From Phycisphaeraceae bacterium (GTDB lineage: Bacteria > Planctomycetota > Phycisphaerae > Phycisphaerales > SM1A02): DNA of 64,000 bases. Position 1 is the stretch's first letter. Each line of letters opens with the position of its first letter. Shown here in pieces: positions 26,796-35,863 of this stretch. Made by a program: the position numbers and the translations under genes. The notes under the pieces are model-generated. The model did not search any database. It saw nothing but the letters and a program-made list of their open reading frames with translations, and was not told the DNA's origin. The DNA is taken from positions 1 to 64,000 of the forward strand of contig JAHBWY010000007.1 in the NCBI GenBank assembly GCA_019636735.1, in the 5' to 3' direction.

Positions 26796-28811
26796 TCAAT
26801 CGCGCTTTTCAAGGTAGGTGTAGCCCGCGAGCCCGCTCTCGTAGGCCCGAACGAGCTGGGCGCTCTCGGCGACGCTCATCTGCTTGGTGCGCACGGCCCG
26901 TTCGCACTCGCGACGAATCTCCGCAAGCAGCTTGTTCACATCGTATTGAACATAGCTGAGCACTTCGCGGACCGAGTCACCCTCGATGATCTCGTCGATC
27001 CACCACTGCCCATGCTCGTCGAGCTTGACATGCGCCGCATGCGTGTCGCCGAAGAGGTTGTGGAGATCGCCGAGCGTCTCCTGATAGGCGCCCACCAGGA
27101 AGGCGCCCAGCAGATACTCCTCGCCCTCGCGGAAGTCGTGCAGCTCGACGAAGCGCTTGATGTCGTGATCGTCGACGAATCGATCGATGCGGCCGTCGGA
27201 GTCGCAGGTGATGTCGGCGAGCGTCGCGCGTCGAGTCGGCCGCTCGGACAGGCGGTGAATCGGCACGATCGGGAAGAGCTGGTGAATGGCCCAGATGTCG
27301 GGAAGGCTCTGGAAGATCGAGAGATTGCAGAAGTAGGTGTCGCTCAGAACACTCTCGAGGTCGTCGAGCTCCTCGGGAACCTCCTCGAGCTCGCGCACCT
27401 TGTCGCGGATCTTGGCCGCCGTGGCCCAGAAGATGCGGTCGCAGAGGGCGCGGTGCTCCAGTGACATGTACCCCAGCGAGAACGAGCGCATCGCCTCGTC
27501 GCGGGCGTCGAGAATGTCGTGGTAGTGCTCGAGAAGCCTTCGCTCCGAGACATTGCGATAGACATCGAAGAGCTCGATGAGCGGTCGCGGCAGTTCATCG
27601 CCCTTCGGCGCCGCAGGGAGCTCCGCAGGCACCGTGAAGCGATCGAGCCGATTCGCACCGAGCACATCGAAGACGAGCACGCTCTGCTGGGCGACCATCG
27701 CGCGGCCGCTCTCGGTCACGATCGTGGGATGCGCCACCCCCTCCTCGTCGCAGATCGACATGATCTTGTAGACAACATTCGTCGCGTACTCAGGCAGCGT
27801 GTAGTTGGTCGAGAACTCGAAGCTCGACTGAGTCCCGTCGTAGTCGATGCCGAGGCCCCCCCCGACATCGATGTACTTCATGCCTGCCCCGAGCTTGGCG
27901 AGCTGCACATAGACGCGGGCGAGCTCGCTCACTCCCGCGTTGACCTGACGAATGTCGTGAATCTGGCTGCCCATGTGGCAGTGCAGGAGCTGAAGGCAAT
28001 CCTGCATCCCGCGGCTCTTGAGGAAGTCGAGCACCTCGAGCACTTCGCTCAGGGAGAGGCCGAACTTCGCCTTGGCGCCGGAACTGTGGCGCCAGCGTCC
28101 CGCTCCCGGGGCCGAGAGGTTCACGCGCACGCCGATGCGAGGCATGATCATGTAACGCTCGGCGAGCTCCACGATGAGCTTGAGCTCAGTGAGATTCTCG
28201 ATGACCGGAATGATGGTACGCCCGAGCTTTCCAGCCAGCGTGACGAACTCGATGTAGCGCTCCTCCTTGAAGCCGTTGCAGATGATGAGGCGCTCGGGAG
28301 CATCGCTCGTCATGCCCAGCACGGCGAGCAGTTCCGGCTTGCTTCCCACTTCGAGTCCGAAGCCCAGCGGGCTGCCATACTGCCGCACCTCTTCCACCAC
28401 GCGGCGCTGCTGATTCACCTTGATCGGATAGACGCCGATGTAGCCCCCCTTGAAGTTCTGCTCGCGAATGGCCGTCTGAAATGCGTCGTGCAGATCGTTC
28501 AGTCGCCGCGAGAGCAGGTCGGAGAAGTGCAGGAGCACCGGCGTCTTGAGACCGCGATCCTGGATTCCCTTGACCACTTCGAAGAGATCGATCTCGCGCC
28601 CCGGCTGACGCGTCGGCCGAACCACGACATGCCCGCGCTCGTTCGCGTCGAAGAATCCCTTGCCCCAGCCGCGCATGTTGTAAAGGTCGATCGAGTCCTC
28701 GACGGTCCAGCCGGGCTCGATGCCATTTCGAGGCGAGCGCTGGCGCTGCGCTGAACCCGCCGCAGCGCTGCCGGCCTGCGGTTCGGTCGAGGGAACATGG
28801 TGCGTTGTCAT
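26796..28811 (-). CDS. speA: Biosynthetic arginine decarboxylase
   Basis: PLP enzyme that turns arginine into agmatine, the first step of the agmatine route to putrescine. At 671 residues it has the family length. The PLP-binding Lys131 lies in GVYPIKVNQQRR; HCHMGSQIHDIRQ, IDVGGGLGIDYDGT and VTESGRAMVA are further alanine-racemase-fold/decarboxylase motifs, and the helical and C-terminal beta parts specific to SpeA follow. ATG 28811 is chosen because GCAGGAGA lies about 10 nt upstream; an in-frame start at 28844 adds 11 residues. It is divergent from the TPR-protein gene and tail to tail with the GTPase-partner operon. Confidence 0.95.
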   Translation of the reverse strand: MTTHHVPSTEPQAGSAAAGSAQRQRSPRNGIEPGWTVEDSIDLYNMRGWGKGFFDANERGHVVVRPTRQPGREIDLFEVVKGIQDRGLKTPVLLHFSDLLSRRLNDLHDAFQTAIREQNFKGGYIGVYPIKVNQQRRVVEEVRQYGSPLGFGLEVGSKPELLAVLGMTSDAPERLIICNGFKEERYIEFVTLAGKLGRTIIPVIENLTELKLIVELAERYMIMPRIGVRVNLSAPGAGRWRHSSGAKAKFGLSLSEVLEVLDFLKSRGMQDCLQLLHCHMGSQIHDIRQVNAGVSELARVYVQLAKLGAGMKYIDVGGGLGIDYDGTQSSFEFSTNYTLPEYATNVVYKIMSICDEEGVAHPTIVTESGRAMVAQQSVLVFDVLGANRLDRFTVPAELPAAPKGDELPRPLIELFDVYRNVSERRLLEHYHDILDARDEAMRSFSLGYMSLEHRALCDRIFWATAAKIRDKVRELEEVPEELDDLESVLSDTYFCNLSIFQSLPDIWAIHQLFPIVPIHRLSERPTRRATLADITCDSDGRIDRFVDDHDIKRFVELHDFREGEEYLLGAFLVGAYQETLGDLHNLFGDTHAAHVKLDEHGQWWIDEIIEGDSVREVLSYVQYDVNKLLAEIRRECERAVRTKQMSVAESAQLVRAYESGLAGYTYLEKRD

Positions 28812-28940
28812 CGTCGGAGCGTCTCCTGCCCGGACCGAAGGCACACCGCCTTCTCATGTGACCACCGGGAGTGCGTGAACAATCAATATAGGCGTACCGC
28901 GCCAAAATGGAAGCGACTTCAGTGCGGTAGTCTGACACGC

Positions 28941-29879
28941 ATGCGACTCTTCACCCTCCCTTCGATGGCCTTGTTGACGCCACGATCCGCTCCACGGTGG
29001 CTTCCGGTGACCTTCACACTCCTGCTGCTGACCGGCACCGCCTCGGCTCAGGCGCCGGCCGGCGCTGAACCCGGATTGGCCCCCGCCCGACTGGAGCGAT
29101 GGCTCGACGATGGCGACACGGCGCTGATCACCCAGAGCTTCCGTCGCCACCCCGAGCAGGTGCTCGCCTTCTTCGACAACCACCTCGAAACAGCCATGAA
29201 GATGATGGAGCAGAGGGCGGCCTATGAAGATGTGATGAAGGAGATGCGGAAGGGCCTCCGCTTCGGACAACTGGCCAGCGAAGCATTCCGGGATCCCATC
29301 TTCGGGGAGTATGCCGCCAACTTCGCCAGTTGGAGCGACGCCGAGCGTCGGAACTTCCGGGCGGGTCAGCAGGCGTACCGCTCGGGCGCACGGGCGCTGC
29401 GCGACGGCCGGAGTGAGTCGGCCCGCGACTTCTTCCAGCAGTCCCTGGACCTCGCGGAGCCGCTGGGTGATGCCTGGGGTATGCAGATGTCCCTCCGCGG
29501 ACTCGCCCAAGCGAACTTCGCCCTCGGCGAGTGGCAGGCCGCCAGCGATACCAGCATCCGGGCGATGGACCTCTCCGCACGGCTGCAACTCCGTACCGAT
29601 GAGATCGAACAGGCCCTGCTGTGCGCGGAAGCGCGGCACCAGTTGAAGACTCCCGACAGCGGGCTTGGGCATGCGCGCCTTGCGTGGTCGAAGCTCAAGC
29701 GGACCGACCCGCCGGCCCTTCGACAGAAGGCGGGCGACGCGCTCGCGGCGGCGCTCGAGCGGACGGGTCGCCCGGAAGAGGCGGCCAAGATCCGCGAGGA
29801 AGCGTGCGCCCCCGCCGCGAAGGGTGAGGGGGAGGGCGAGGGTGTGGGCGATTCGGCGACACCCGCGTCCGACGGTTGA
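28941..29879 (+). CDS. Secreted TPR-like protein of unknown function
   Basis: A 312-residue exported protein. The signal peptide is evident (hydrophobic WLPVTFTLLLLTGTASAQAP, cleavage near ASAQ). Two or three TPR-like helical pairs follow, for example QAYRSGARALRDGRSESARD, SLRGLAQANFALGEWQAAS and AGDALAAALERTGRPEEAAK, ending in a Gly/Glu-rich tail. No enzymatic motif is seen. ATG 28941 was chosen for the signal peptide. The stop codon lies inside the first unit of the 19-bp tandem repeat. Confidence 0.75.
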   Translation: MRLFTLPSMALLTPRSAPRWLPVTFTLLLLTGTASAQAPAGAEPGLAPARLERWLDDGDTALITQSFRRHPEQVLAFFDNHLETAMKMMEQRAAYEDVMKEMRKGLRFGQLASEAFRDPIFGEYAANFASWSDAERRNFRAGQQAYRSGARALRDGRSESARDFFQQSLDLAEPLGDAWGMQMSLRGLAQANFALGEWQAASDTSIRAMDLSARLQLRTDEIEQALLCAEARHQLKTPDSGLGHARLAWSKLKRTDPPALRQKAGDALAAALERTGRPEEAAKIREEACAPAAKGEGEGEGVGDSATPASDG

Positions 29880-29987
29880 GGTCCCGCGTCGAAGCCGAGG
29901 TCCGGCGACAGAGTCAAGATCAGGCGTCTGAGCCAAGGTCCAGCGTCTGAGTCGAGATCAGGCGCCGAATCGAGGTCAGGCGTCGCG
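29875..29987. repeat. Six-unit degenerate 19-bp tandem repeat between convergent genes
   Basis: Units begin at 29875, 29894, 29913, 29932, 29951 and 29970 (the last is 18 bp). The consensus is close to GTCGAGGTCAGGCGTCTGA; adjacent units differ at only a few places, for example GTCAAG/ATCAGGCGTCTGA and GCCAAG/GTCCAGCGTCTGA. The array fills the whole gap between the TPR-protein gene and the Hsp70 gene and covers both stop codons. No T-run terminator is present here. Confidence 0.85.
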
Positions 29988-31790
29988 CAGGCTTTCGGTG
30001 ATCGCGATCTCGTGCATCCGCACGCTGGTCCGGTCGAGCGCCTCCTTCGCTTGGTGCAATCGATCGGGATCGACCGTCTCAAGGCTTCCGCGCTCCACCG
30101 CGTCAACCAGCGACTGAACTTCGGTCATGGCCTGTTCAAGCTGCGCGAGATACGCCGGCTCAAGGCGCGATCGGACGCGATCGAGCGCATCGGCGATCCA
30201 CTTGAGGTCGAGCCGAGCGTTGACCGCGAGATCGATCAGCCGATGCCTTCGCATGTCATCCCTGGCGTGGAGCACGCTCTCGACCTCCATCTGTTCCACT
30301 TCATCAGCAGTCAGGCCGCAACTCGGAACCACCTGGACCCCGGCGCGGCGCCCGCTTCGACGCTCCACCGCGCTGACGGTGAGCACGCCATTCTCATCGA
30401 CGAGGAACTCGACCTCGATCTGCGGAATGCCCGCGGGCATGGGCGGAATGCCTCGCAGATCGAAGCGAGCGATCGACCGGCAATCACGGACCAGTTCCCG
30501 CTCGCCCTGAAGGACATGGATCAGGACGGAGGTCTGGCCGTCGACGCTCGTCGAGAAGCGCTCGACGGCGCGGGTGGGCACCGTGCTGTTTCGCATCAGA
30601 AGTTTCGCGACTCCCCCGCCGCGCGTCTCGATGCCGAGCGAGAGCGGAATGACATCGAGCAGCAGAAGATCGCGCCGCGCGCCGTCAACGATCGCAGCCT
30701 GCACCGCCGCACCGAGCGCCACGACCTGGTCGGGATCGAGCGCGATGTAAGGTTCGATCCCGAAGAGCCCTGCCGCGGTGCGGCGGACCGCAGGCATGCG
30801 CGTCATGCCGCCCACCATGACGACGCGATCGATGGCAGGCCTGCCCGCGTCTTCGAGGGCACGGCGACAGCACTGCGCCACGCGCTCAAGCAGCGGCTCG
30901 ACCGCTCTCTCAAAGTCCTCCCGGCGAATGACGACTTCCTCGCCGTTCTTCCCAAGTCCCGATCGAAAGAGCGCTTCGTCCATCTCCGAAAGGAGTCGCT
31001 TGACACGCTCCGCCTCGCGCCGCAGCCTGCGAGCCTCGGCCGGACTCGCCTCGCTTGCACCGGGCACAAGTGACTCAAGCGCGCGGTCGAAGTCATCGCC
31101 GCCAAGGCGCGTGTCACCTGCGGTCGAAAGCACTTCGAAGAGCGCGCCATCCTCGGCCCCATGTTCAATGCGCAGCAGAGAAATGTCGAAGGTCCCGCCG
31201 CCGAGGTCGAAGACCGCGACGGTCTCCCCCTGCCGACGATCGAGCCCATAGGCGAGCGCCGCCGCCGTGGGCTCGTTGACGATGCGCTCGACCTCGAGAC
31301 CCGCCAGCCGTGCCGCATCGCGCGTCGCCTTTCGCTGCGCGTCATCGAAGTACGCAGGGACCGTGATCACCGCGCGCCGAACCGTCGCGCCGAGTTCCCG
31401 CTCGGCGATCGTCCGCAGCGCGTCAAGAATGCGCGCCGCCACTTCCTGCGGTGTCCGAACGCCGTCGGGCGTGGCGAACGCGGCGATTCCACGAGGTCCC
31501 TCCGCAAGGGCCAATCGAAGATCCGCCGCAAGGGCGCGGCTCTCCGATTCGCTGCGCCCCATGAAGCGCTTGGAACTGGCGATCGTGACGCTCTCGGGCG
31601 GCGGATCGGGGTCGTCGCGTGCTGGCCACCCGACCAGCGGCGCCTGGCCCGATTCGAATCGCACGACCGATGGCAGCAGCGAGCGGCCTTCCGAATCGCT
31701 CAGCGCACGCGGGCCGCGCTCATCGCAGATCGCCACCAGCGAATGAGTCGTGCCGAGATCGATGCCGACGCACGGACCTCGCTCACTCAC
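29976..31790 (-). CDS. Hsp70-family chaperone, HscA/DnaK-like
   Basis: ATP-dependent chaperone of 604 residues, cytoplasmic. The nucleotide-binding domain has the phosphate loops VGIDLGTTHS and VFDLGGGTFDISLL, the connect motif VNEPTAAALAYGLDRR and the adenosine motif VVMVGGMTRMPAVR. A substrate-binding domain (about 385-510) and a helical lid follow, without the DnaK-type EEVD-like C-terminus. The nucleotide-binding domain is shorter than DnaK around GGDDFDRALESLV, as in HscA. No iscU, hscB or ferredoxin gene is nearby, so a specific iron-sulfur role is not supported by context. The start overlaps the upstream lipoprotein gene by 4 bp. Confidence 0.88.
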   Translation of the reverse strand: MSERGPCVGIDLGTTHSLVAICDERGPRALSDSEGRSLLPSVVRFESGQAPLVGWPARDDPDPPPESVTIASSKRFMGRSESESRALAADLRLALAEGPRGIAAFATPDGVRTPQEVAARILDALRTIAERELGATVRRAVITVPAYFDDAQRKATRDAARLAGLEVERIVNEPTAAALAYGLDRRQGETVAVFDLGGGTFDISLLRIEHGAEDGALFEVLSTAGDTRLGGDDFDRALESLVPGASEASPAEARRLRREAERVKRLLSEMDEALFRSGLGKNGEEVVIRREDFERAVEPLLERVAQCCRRALEDAGRPAIDRVVMVGGMTRMPAVRRTAAGLFGIEPYIALDPDQVVALGAAVQAAIVDGARRDLLLLDVIPLSLGIETRGGGVAKLLMRNSTVPTRAVERFSTSVDGQTSVLIHVLQGERELVRDCRSIARFDLRGIPPMPAGIPQIEVEFLVDENGVLTVSAVERRSGRRAGVQVVPSCGLTADEVEQMEVESVLHARDDMRRHRLIDLAVNARLDLKWIADALDRVRSRLEPAYLAQLEQAMTEVQSLVDAVERGSLETVDPDRLHQAKEALDRTSVRMHEIAITESLRDA

Positions 31791-32464
31791 GGATTCGGCT
31801 CCGAAGGCTCGGCTCCCGTCCCGGCGCCATCACCCGAGGATGGCGGTGCCGCGCGGCGCTCCTCCGGTCGCGGAGTGCCGATCGTCATCGACCTTCGATC
31901 GGAAGCCTCGGGCAAGCGCTCGAGCGCCGCGTCAAATCGGCGCCTCGCAATGGGTTCGAGCAAGGTTCGCATCTCCGTCACACTGCTCGGTTCACCACGA
32001 CCTTCCCAAGTCCGCTGCCTCGTGTCGCACCACACTTCAAGGCGCACTCGAACGGAACTCTCCCGATCACTCTCCGGAAACCCGTAGCACCAGCCTGTGC
32101 GGGCCAGCAGCGACCGGAATGAGGCGATCTCGGCGTCGGTCATCGCGCCACTCCAGGTCGTGTTGCTGTTGAAGGCCGCCATTCCGCCGCCATACTCAAG
32201 ATCGCCCGCGGGGGTCACGCGGAAGAGTTCGTAGGACTGTTCCGCAGGTTTCGCGATCCAGAGGAGGAGCGAGTCACCTCCGGTGCGTTGCGGTCGCCGA
32301 TCCGATGAGCCGAGGCCCTCGCACCCGCCGACGATCAGCAGCATGACCATCGCGACGCTGAGAAGCATCACCGCGCCCGATCGCACCACGCGCTGCTGAT
32401 CCGACGCGACCCGCGGCGCCGTTGGCCCATCGCGCTTCACATTCACTCGGACGCTGCGAATCAT
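31787..32464 (-). CDS. Putative lipoprotein upstream of the Hsp70 gene
   Basis: A 225-residue protein I do not recognise. The N-terminus has about 30 polar residues, then a hydrophobic stretch ending LLIVGGC (Cys 48), a lipobox. The globular part contains SGAMTDAEIASFRSLLARTG and a Pro/Gly/Glu-rich C-terminal tail. ATG 32464 overlaps the upstream stop (ATGA), but in-frame GTGs at 32389 and 32386 would give a shorter, more usual signal peptide. It overlaps the Hsp70 start by 4 bp, so the three minus-strand genes 33114-29976 look like one operon. Confidence 0.7.
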   Translation of the reverse strand: MIRSVRVNVKRDGPTAPRVASDQQRVVRSGAVMLLSVAMVMLLIVGGCEGLGSSDRRPQRTGGDSLLLWIAKPAEQSYELFRVTPAGDLEYGGGMAAFNSNTTWSGAMTDAEIASFRSLLARTGWCYGFPESDRESSVRVRLEVWCDTRQRTWEGRGEPSSVTEMRTLLEPIARRRFDAALERLPEASDRRSMTIGTPRPEERRAAPPSSGDGAGTGAEPSEPNP

Positions 32465-33114
32465 GGAGCGCGCCGACGGAACCCCGTGTAGGGATTCGGA
32501 CCGAAGTCATAGCGGATGGGAAGGAAGCGATCGGGCGCCGGATCCCGGCTCCACGCCAGTTCAGCAAGCGCGCGAAGGATCCGAGCAAAGGCGGGGTCGG
32601 GGTCGGCGCCAGCGGGCATGCTCCGAGCGAAGATCCAACGCTCGCCATTCGCGGAGAGCGCAAGAATGTGAATGGTCTCGCCTCGCTCGGGAATCACGAG
32701 CGCCGGGTTCCCGGTGAAGTCGGCGTTGGCTGGATTGGTGAAGCCCAGATCGCGCGCAAGGCGCCAGAGATCGGCCACCTGCTGTTGGTAGAGCATGCGG
32801 ACGCGCCCCGGCCTCTGCGACCAGCTCACGCTCGGACCTGAGTCATGGAGAAGTGAGCCATCGGCAAGCAGAATGAAGTGCCCGGGTCGAAGCTCAACGC
32901 GCCCCTGGTCCGGCACGCGCGGCCCTGTCAGGATCACCGCATCGAGCGTGAAGTCATCGGGAGGTCGCTGGAGTTCATCGACAGCACCGGGCGAGCGCGC
33001 CGCTTCGTCGGTGGCGCAGCCGGGCATCGACCACGCCGCCAGCAGAAGCACCACGGCGACGATCGACGCAGCATGTCGCAGAGATGACGGAGGAGCCACG
33101 GCGGAAGGGTACAC
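32461..33114 (-). CDS. Putative lipoprotein, first gene of the Hsp70 operon
   Basis: A 217-residue protein of unknown function with a signal peptide ending in the lipobox WSMPGC. The mature part includes RPGHFILLADGSLLHDSG and RMLYQQQVADLWRLARDLGF, loosely similar in pattern to the following lipoprotein (a residue-of-interest test followed by an Ile/Leu-rich helix), which suggests a paralogous pair. Starts with GTG 33114; GTG 33099 is an alternative that gives a shorter n-region. Divergent from pheT with 29 bp between start codons. Confidence 0.68.
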   Translation of the reverse strand: MYPSAVAPPSSLRHAASIVAVVLLLAAWSMPGCATDEAARSPGAVDELQRPPDDFTLDAVILTGPRVPDQGRVELRPGHFILLADGSLLHDSGPSVSWSQRPGRVRMLYQQQVADLWRLARDLGFTNPANADFTGNPALVIPERGETIHILALSANGERWIFARSMPAGADPDPAFARILRALAELAWSRDPAPDRFLPIRYDFGPNPYTGFRRRAP

Positions 33115-33143
33115 GCGACGGGTCGCCTCGGTACCCTTCGTCC

Positions 33144-35210
33144 ATGCGAACGAGCGTCGCCTGGATCAACGACTACCTCGAACCGAACGCCGATGCCGAC
33201 GAGCAGGCGAGCGTGCTGACCCGGGTCGGTCTCGCCTTCGATGGCCGGGAACCGCTCGATGACGGCGATACGGCGCAGGAGATCGAGACCACCAGCAATC
33301 GAGGAGATTGTCTCTGCCACCTCGGCCTCGCTCGTGAGATAGCCGCCGCGACGGGACGACGACTGAAGACACCGGGTGCCACCATCTCCGGTGGTCCCCG
33401 CCGGGCCTCCGACAGCGTGCGCGTCACGGTCGAAGACACCGTCGGCTGTCCGCGGTACACGGCCCGCATCATCCGGGGCGTTCGAGTGGCACCCAGCCCC
33501 GAGTGGATGCAGCGACGGCTCCGCGCCATCGGCCAGATTCCGCGCAACAACTTGGTGGACTGCACCAACTTCGTGCTCTTCGAGATGGGGCAGCCGACCC
33601 ATGTCTTTGATCTCGCCGCGCTTCGAGGTGGCGAAATCAGGGTCCGCCGAGCGAAGGCTGGCGAGCGCTTTCTTCCCCTGGGAGAGGGTGCGCATGCACT
33701 CACCCTCGTTCCTGAGGATCTCGTGATTGCCGATGGGGAGCGCCCCGTAGCACTCGCCGGCGTGAAAGGCGGTGCCGAGACCGCGGTGACCGCGCAGACT
33801 GTGGATGTGCTTCTTGAAGCCGCGACCTTCGACGGTCCGCTGGTCCGCGCAATGTCGCGTCGCCATCGGGTCACAAGCGACTCCGCCTATCGCTTCCAGC
33901 GCGGGGTCCATCCGATGGACATCGATGCCGCCGCGGCGCGGCTTGCGGCGTTGATCTTGGAGACGGCCGGTGGAACGCTCGAACTCGGGGTGGTCGAGGC
34001 GGGCGCGCCAGCACCGGCGACCCGAACGGTGTCCATCCGCCCGGCCCGGGCGAGATCCCTGCTGGGGATCGACCTTGGCACGGGCCGGATGCTGGAACTG
34101 CTCGAAGCGCTCGAACTCGCACCGGTCGAGCGAGGTGATCGAATCGAGTGCACCATTCCCCCGCGCCGCATCGACATCGAGCGGGAAGTGGACTTGATCG
34201 AGGAGCTCGCGCGCACCCACGGACTCGACGCGCTCCCCGTGCAGGAGCGGATCGAAGTTCGTCCGAGCGCAACCCAGCCGTTCATCATGGCGAAGCGCGC
34301 CGTTCGGGCGATGCTGGTCGGCGCTGGAGCTGTCGAGACCGTCACGCACACGCTGATCTCCGAGCGACTCGCGGCGGCCTTCCTCCCGCCACAGCATGCG
34401 CCGCTTCGCGTCGATGATGAGCGGGCCGGGGGCGAGCCGATCCTCCGCCCCAGCGTGATTCCCAGTCTTCTCCAGGTGCGCAAGCGCAACGCCGATGCAG
34501 GCGTCTCGCCGCTTGATCTCTTCGAGTTCGGATCGGCCTTTCACCTCGAAGGCACCGAGCATCGTGAGCGCGAGGTTCTCGGCATGGTGCTTGACGCGGG
34601 TGAACCGGGACGACCCTTGACGGAGTCGACCGCGACCGCCGGATTCCGACGATTGCGGGGCGTGGTCGAGAGACTGGCGACACGACTGCTTGGAAGCGGT
34701 GTACGCGTCGAGGTCCGAGCGGAGCATGCGGACGCAATCTCGCCTGCACCGGCGCTCGCTCCCGCCGCGGCGATTCTCTGGAACGGCGAGCGCGTGGGAG
34801 TGGCGGGCATCGTCACCGCGGCGGTGCAGCAGGCGTGCGGACTCGATGTCGCCGTAGTTGCCGCCGAACTCGAGATCCGGCGATTCATGGACAACTACCC
34901 CGCCGAGGTCATCGCGCAGCCGATGCCTGCGTTCCCGGCGATCGAGCGCGATCTCTCGATCCTCGTCGACGAGGGGACGCCATGGGAGGCGCTGGCCCGG
35001 ACGGTCATCGAGGCGAAGGCGCCTCGCTTCGAATCGTTGGCGTTTGTTGGGACTTATCGCGGTGCGCAGACCGCGGGGCGCAAGAGCGTCACGATGCGTC
35101 TCCACTTCCGGGACCCCGCTCGCACGATGAAGCGCGAGGAGGCCGACGGCGCCGTGGCGACGATCGTCGCCGCGCTCAGCAGGGACCACCGCGCGGAGCT
35201 GCGGGCGTGA
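33144..35210 (+). CDS. pheT: Phenylalanyl-tRNA synthetase beta subunit lacking the N-terminal tRNA-binding domain
   Basis: Charges tRNA-Phe together with the alpha subunit, which is not in this window. 688 residues against about 790 in E. coli. The N-terminal strand MRTSVAWINDYL runs almost straight into IETTSNRGDCLCHLGLAREI, so the EMAP/OB-type tRNA-binding domain (B2) that normally sits between them is missing. The rest is intact: the B3/B4 region (YTARIIRGVRVAPSPEWMQR and VDCTNFVLFEMGQPTHVFDL), B5 domain, synthetase-like core and a C-terminal ferredoxin-fold anticodon-binding domain (about 595-688, PAFPAIERDLSILVDEGTPW). ATG 33144 begins family similarity. The next gene overlaps its stop. 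Confidence 0.93.
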   Translation: MRTSVAWINDYLEPNADADEQASVLTRVGLAFDGREPLDDGDTAQEIETTSNRGDCLCHLGLAREIAAATGRRLKTPGATISGGPRRASDSVRVTVEDTVGCPRYTARIIRGVRVAPSPEWMQRRLRAIGQIPRNNLVDCTNFVLFEMGQPTHVFDLAALRGGEIRVRRAKAGERFLPLGEGAHALTLVPEDLVIADGERPVALAGVKGGAETAVTAQTVDVLLEAATFDGPLVRAMSRRHRVTSDSAYRFQRGVHPMDIDAAAARLAALILETAGGTLELGVVEAGAPAPATRTVSIRPARARSLLGIDLGTGRMLELLEALELAPVERGDRIECTIPPRRIDIEREVDLIEELARTHGLDALPVQERIEVRPSATQPFIMAKRAVRAMLVGAGAVETVTHTLISERLAAAFLPPQHAPLRVDDERAGGEPILRPSVIPSLLQVRKRNADAGVSPLDLFEFGSAFHLEGTEHREREVLGMVLDAGEPGRPLTESTATAGFRRLRGVVERLATRLLGSGVRVEVRAEHADAISPAPALAPAAAILWNGERVGVAGIVTAAVQQACGLDVAVVAAELEIRRFMDNYPAEVIAQPMPAFPAIERDLSILVDEGTPWEALARTVIEAKAPRFESLAFVGTYRGAQTAGRKSVTMRLHFRDPARTMKREEADGAVATIVAALSRDHRAELRA

Positions 35211-35863
35211 CCACCAGCGGGCCGGGCCACTCTTCCGCGGCACCCGCCGGAGTCGCGGCGATGACTGTCGAGGCGTTCATCGAGGCGCTCGCGGCGAAGA
35301 CGCCTGTTCCGGGCGGCGGCGCCGCCGCGGCGCTCGCGCTTGCGCAAGGTTCGGCGCTCGCGGCGATGGTGGTCGCCTACTCCCTCGGCAAGGCCTCACT
35401 GGCGGCCCATCAGACGGCGCTCGAAGAGGCCCGGCGCGCGCTCGAACAGCAGCGTCGCCACGCGGTGCAACTGGCCGATGATGATGCCTCCGCCTACGCG
35501 CGTCTCAACGCGGCCATGGCGTTGCCGAAGGATGATCCAACCCGCGCGTCACGCATTGCCGAAGCGGCCCGCTCCGCAATCGTCCCACCACGGGAGATTC
35601 TCGACTCCGCAGCGGAGCTTCTCGAGCGCGTGAGCAGCCTCGTGCCGATCACCGCGCCCATGCTTCGCAGTGACCTCGGCGTGGCAGGTGCGCTCGCGCA
35701 TGCCGCCGCCGAAGGAGGCGCCTTGAACATCCGCGCGAATCTCTCGCTGCTGGCGAGTGATCGGGAGAGCGTTGATCGCGCGAGCGGCGCCGCCCTCGCG
35801 CGGGCTTTGGCGGCGCGAGCATCGCTGGATGCGGCCCTTGAGCGCGCCGCGGCGCGATCGTGA
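35207..35863 (+). CDS. Cyclodeaminase/methenyl-THF cyclohydrolase family protein
   Basis: Small all-helical protein of the FTCD C-terminal family (formiminotetrahydrofolate cyclodeaminase, methenyltetrahydrofolate cyclohydrolase, serine cycle FchA). FIEALAAKTPVPGGGAAAAL near the N-terminus is the family signature. GTG 35207 overlaps the pheT stop (GTGA) and has GGAG 8 nt upstream; ATG 35261 also has GGAG 8 nt upstream and matches the usual family start, giving 200 residues instead of 218. The role is probably in one-carbon folate metabolism, by family. Confidence 0.85.
   Translation: MTTSGPGHSSAAPAGVAAMTVEAFIEALAAKTPVPGGGAAAALALAQGSALAAMVVAYSLGKASLAAHQTALEEARRALEQQRRHAVQLADDDASAYARLNAAMALPKDDPTRASRIAEAARSAIVPPREILDSAAELLERVSSLVPITAPMLRSDLGVAGALAHAAAEGGALNIRANLSLLASDRESVDRASGAALARALAARASLDAALERAAARS

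Noticed and set aside
32934-35243. 769-residue minus-strand open frame opposite pheT
   Set aside because: A GC-rich shadow of pheT; no motif, and pheT is clearly the coding strand.
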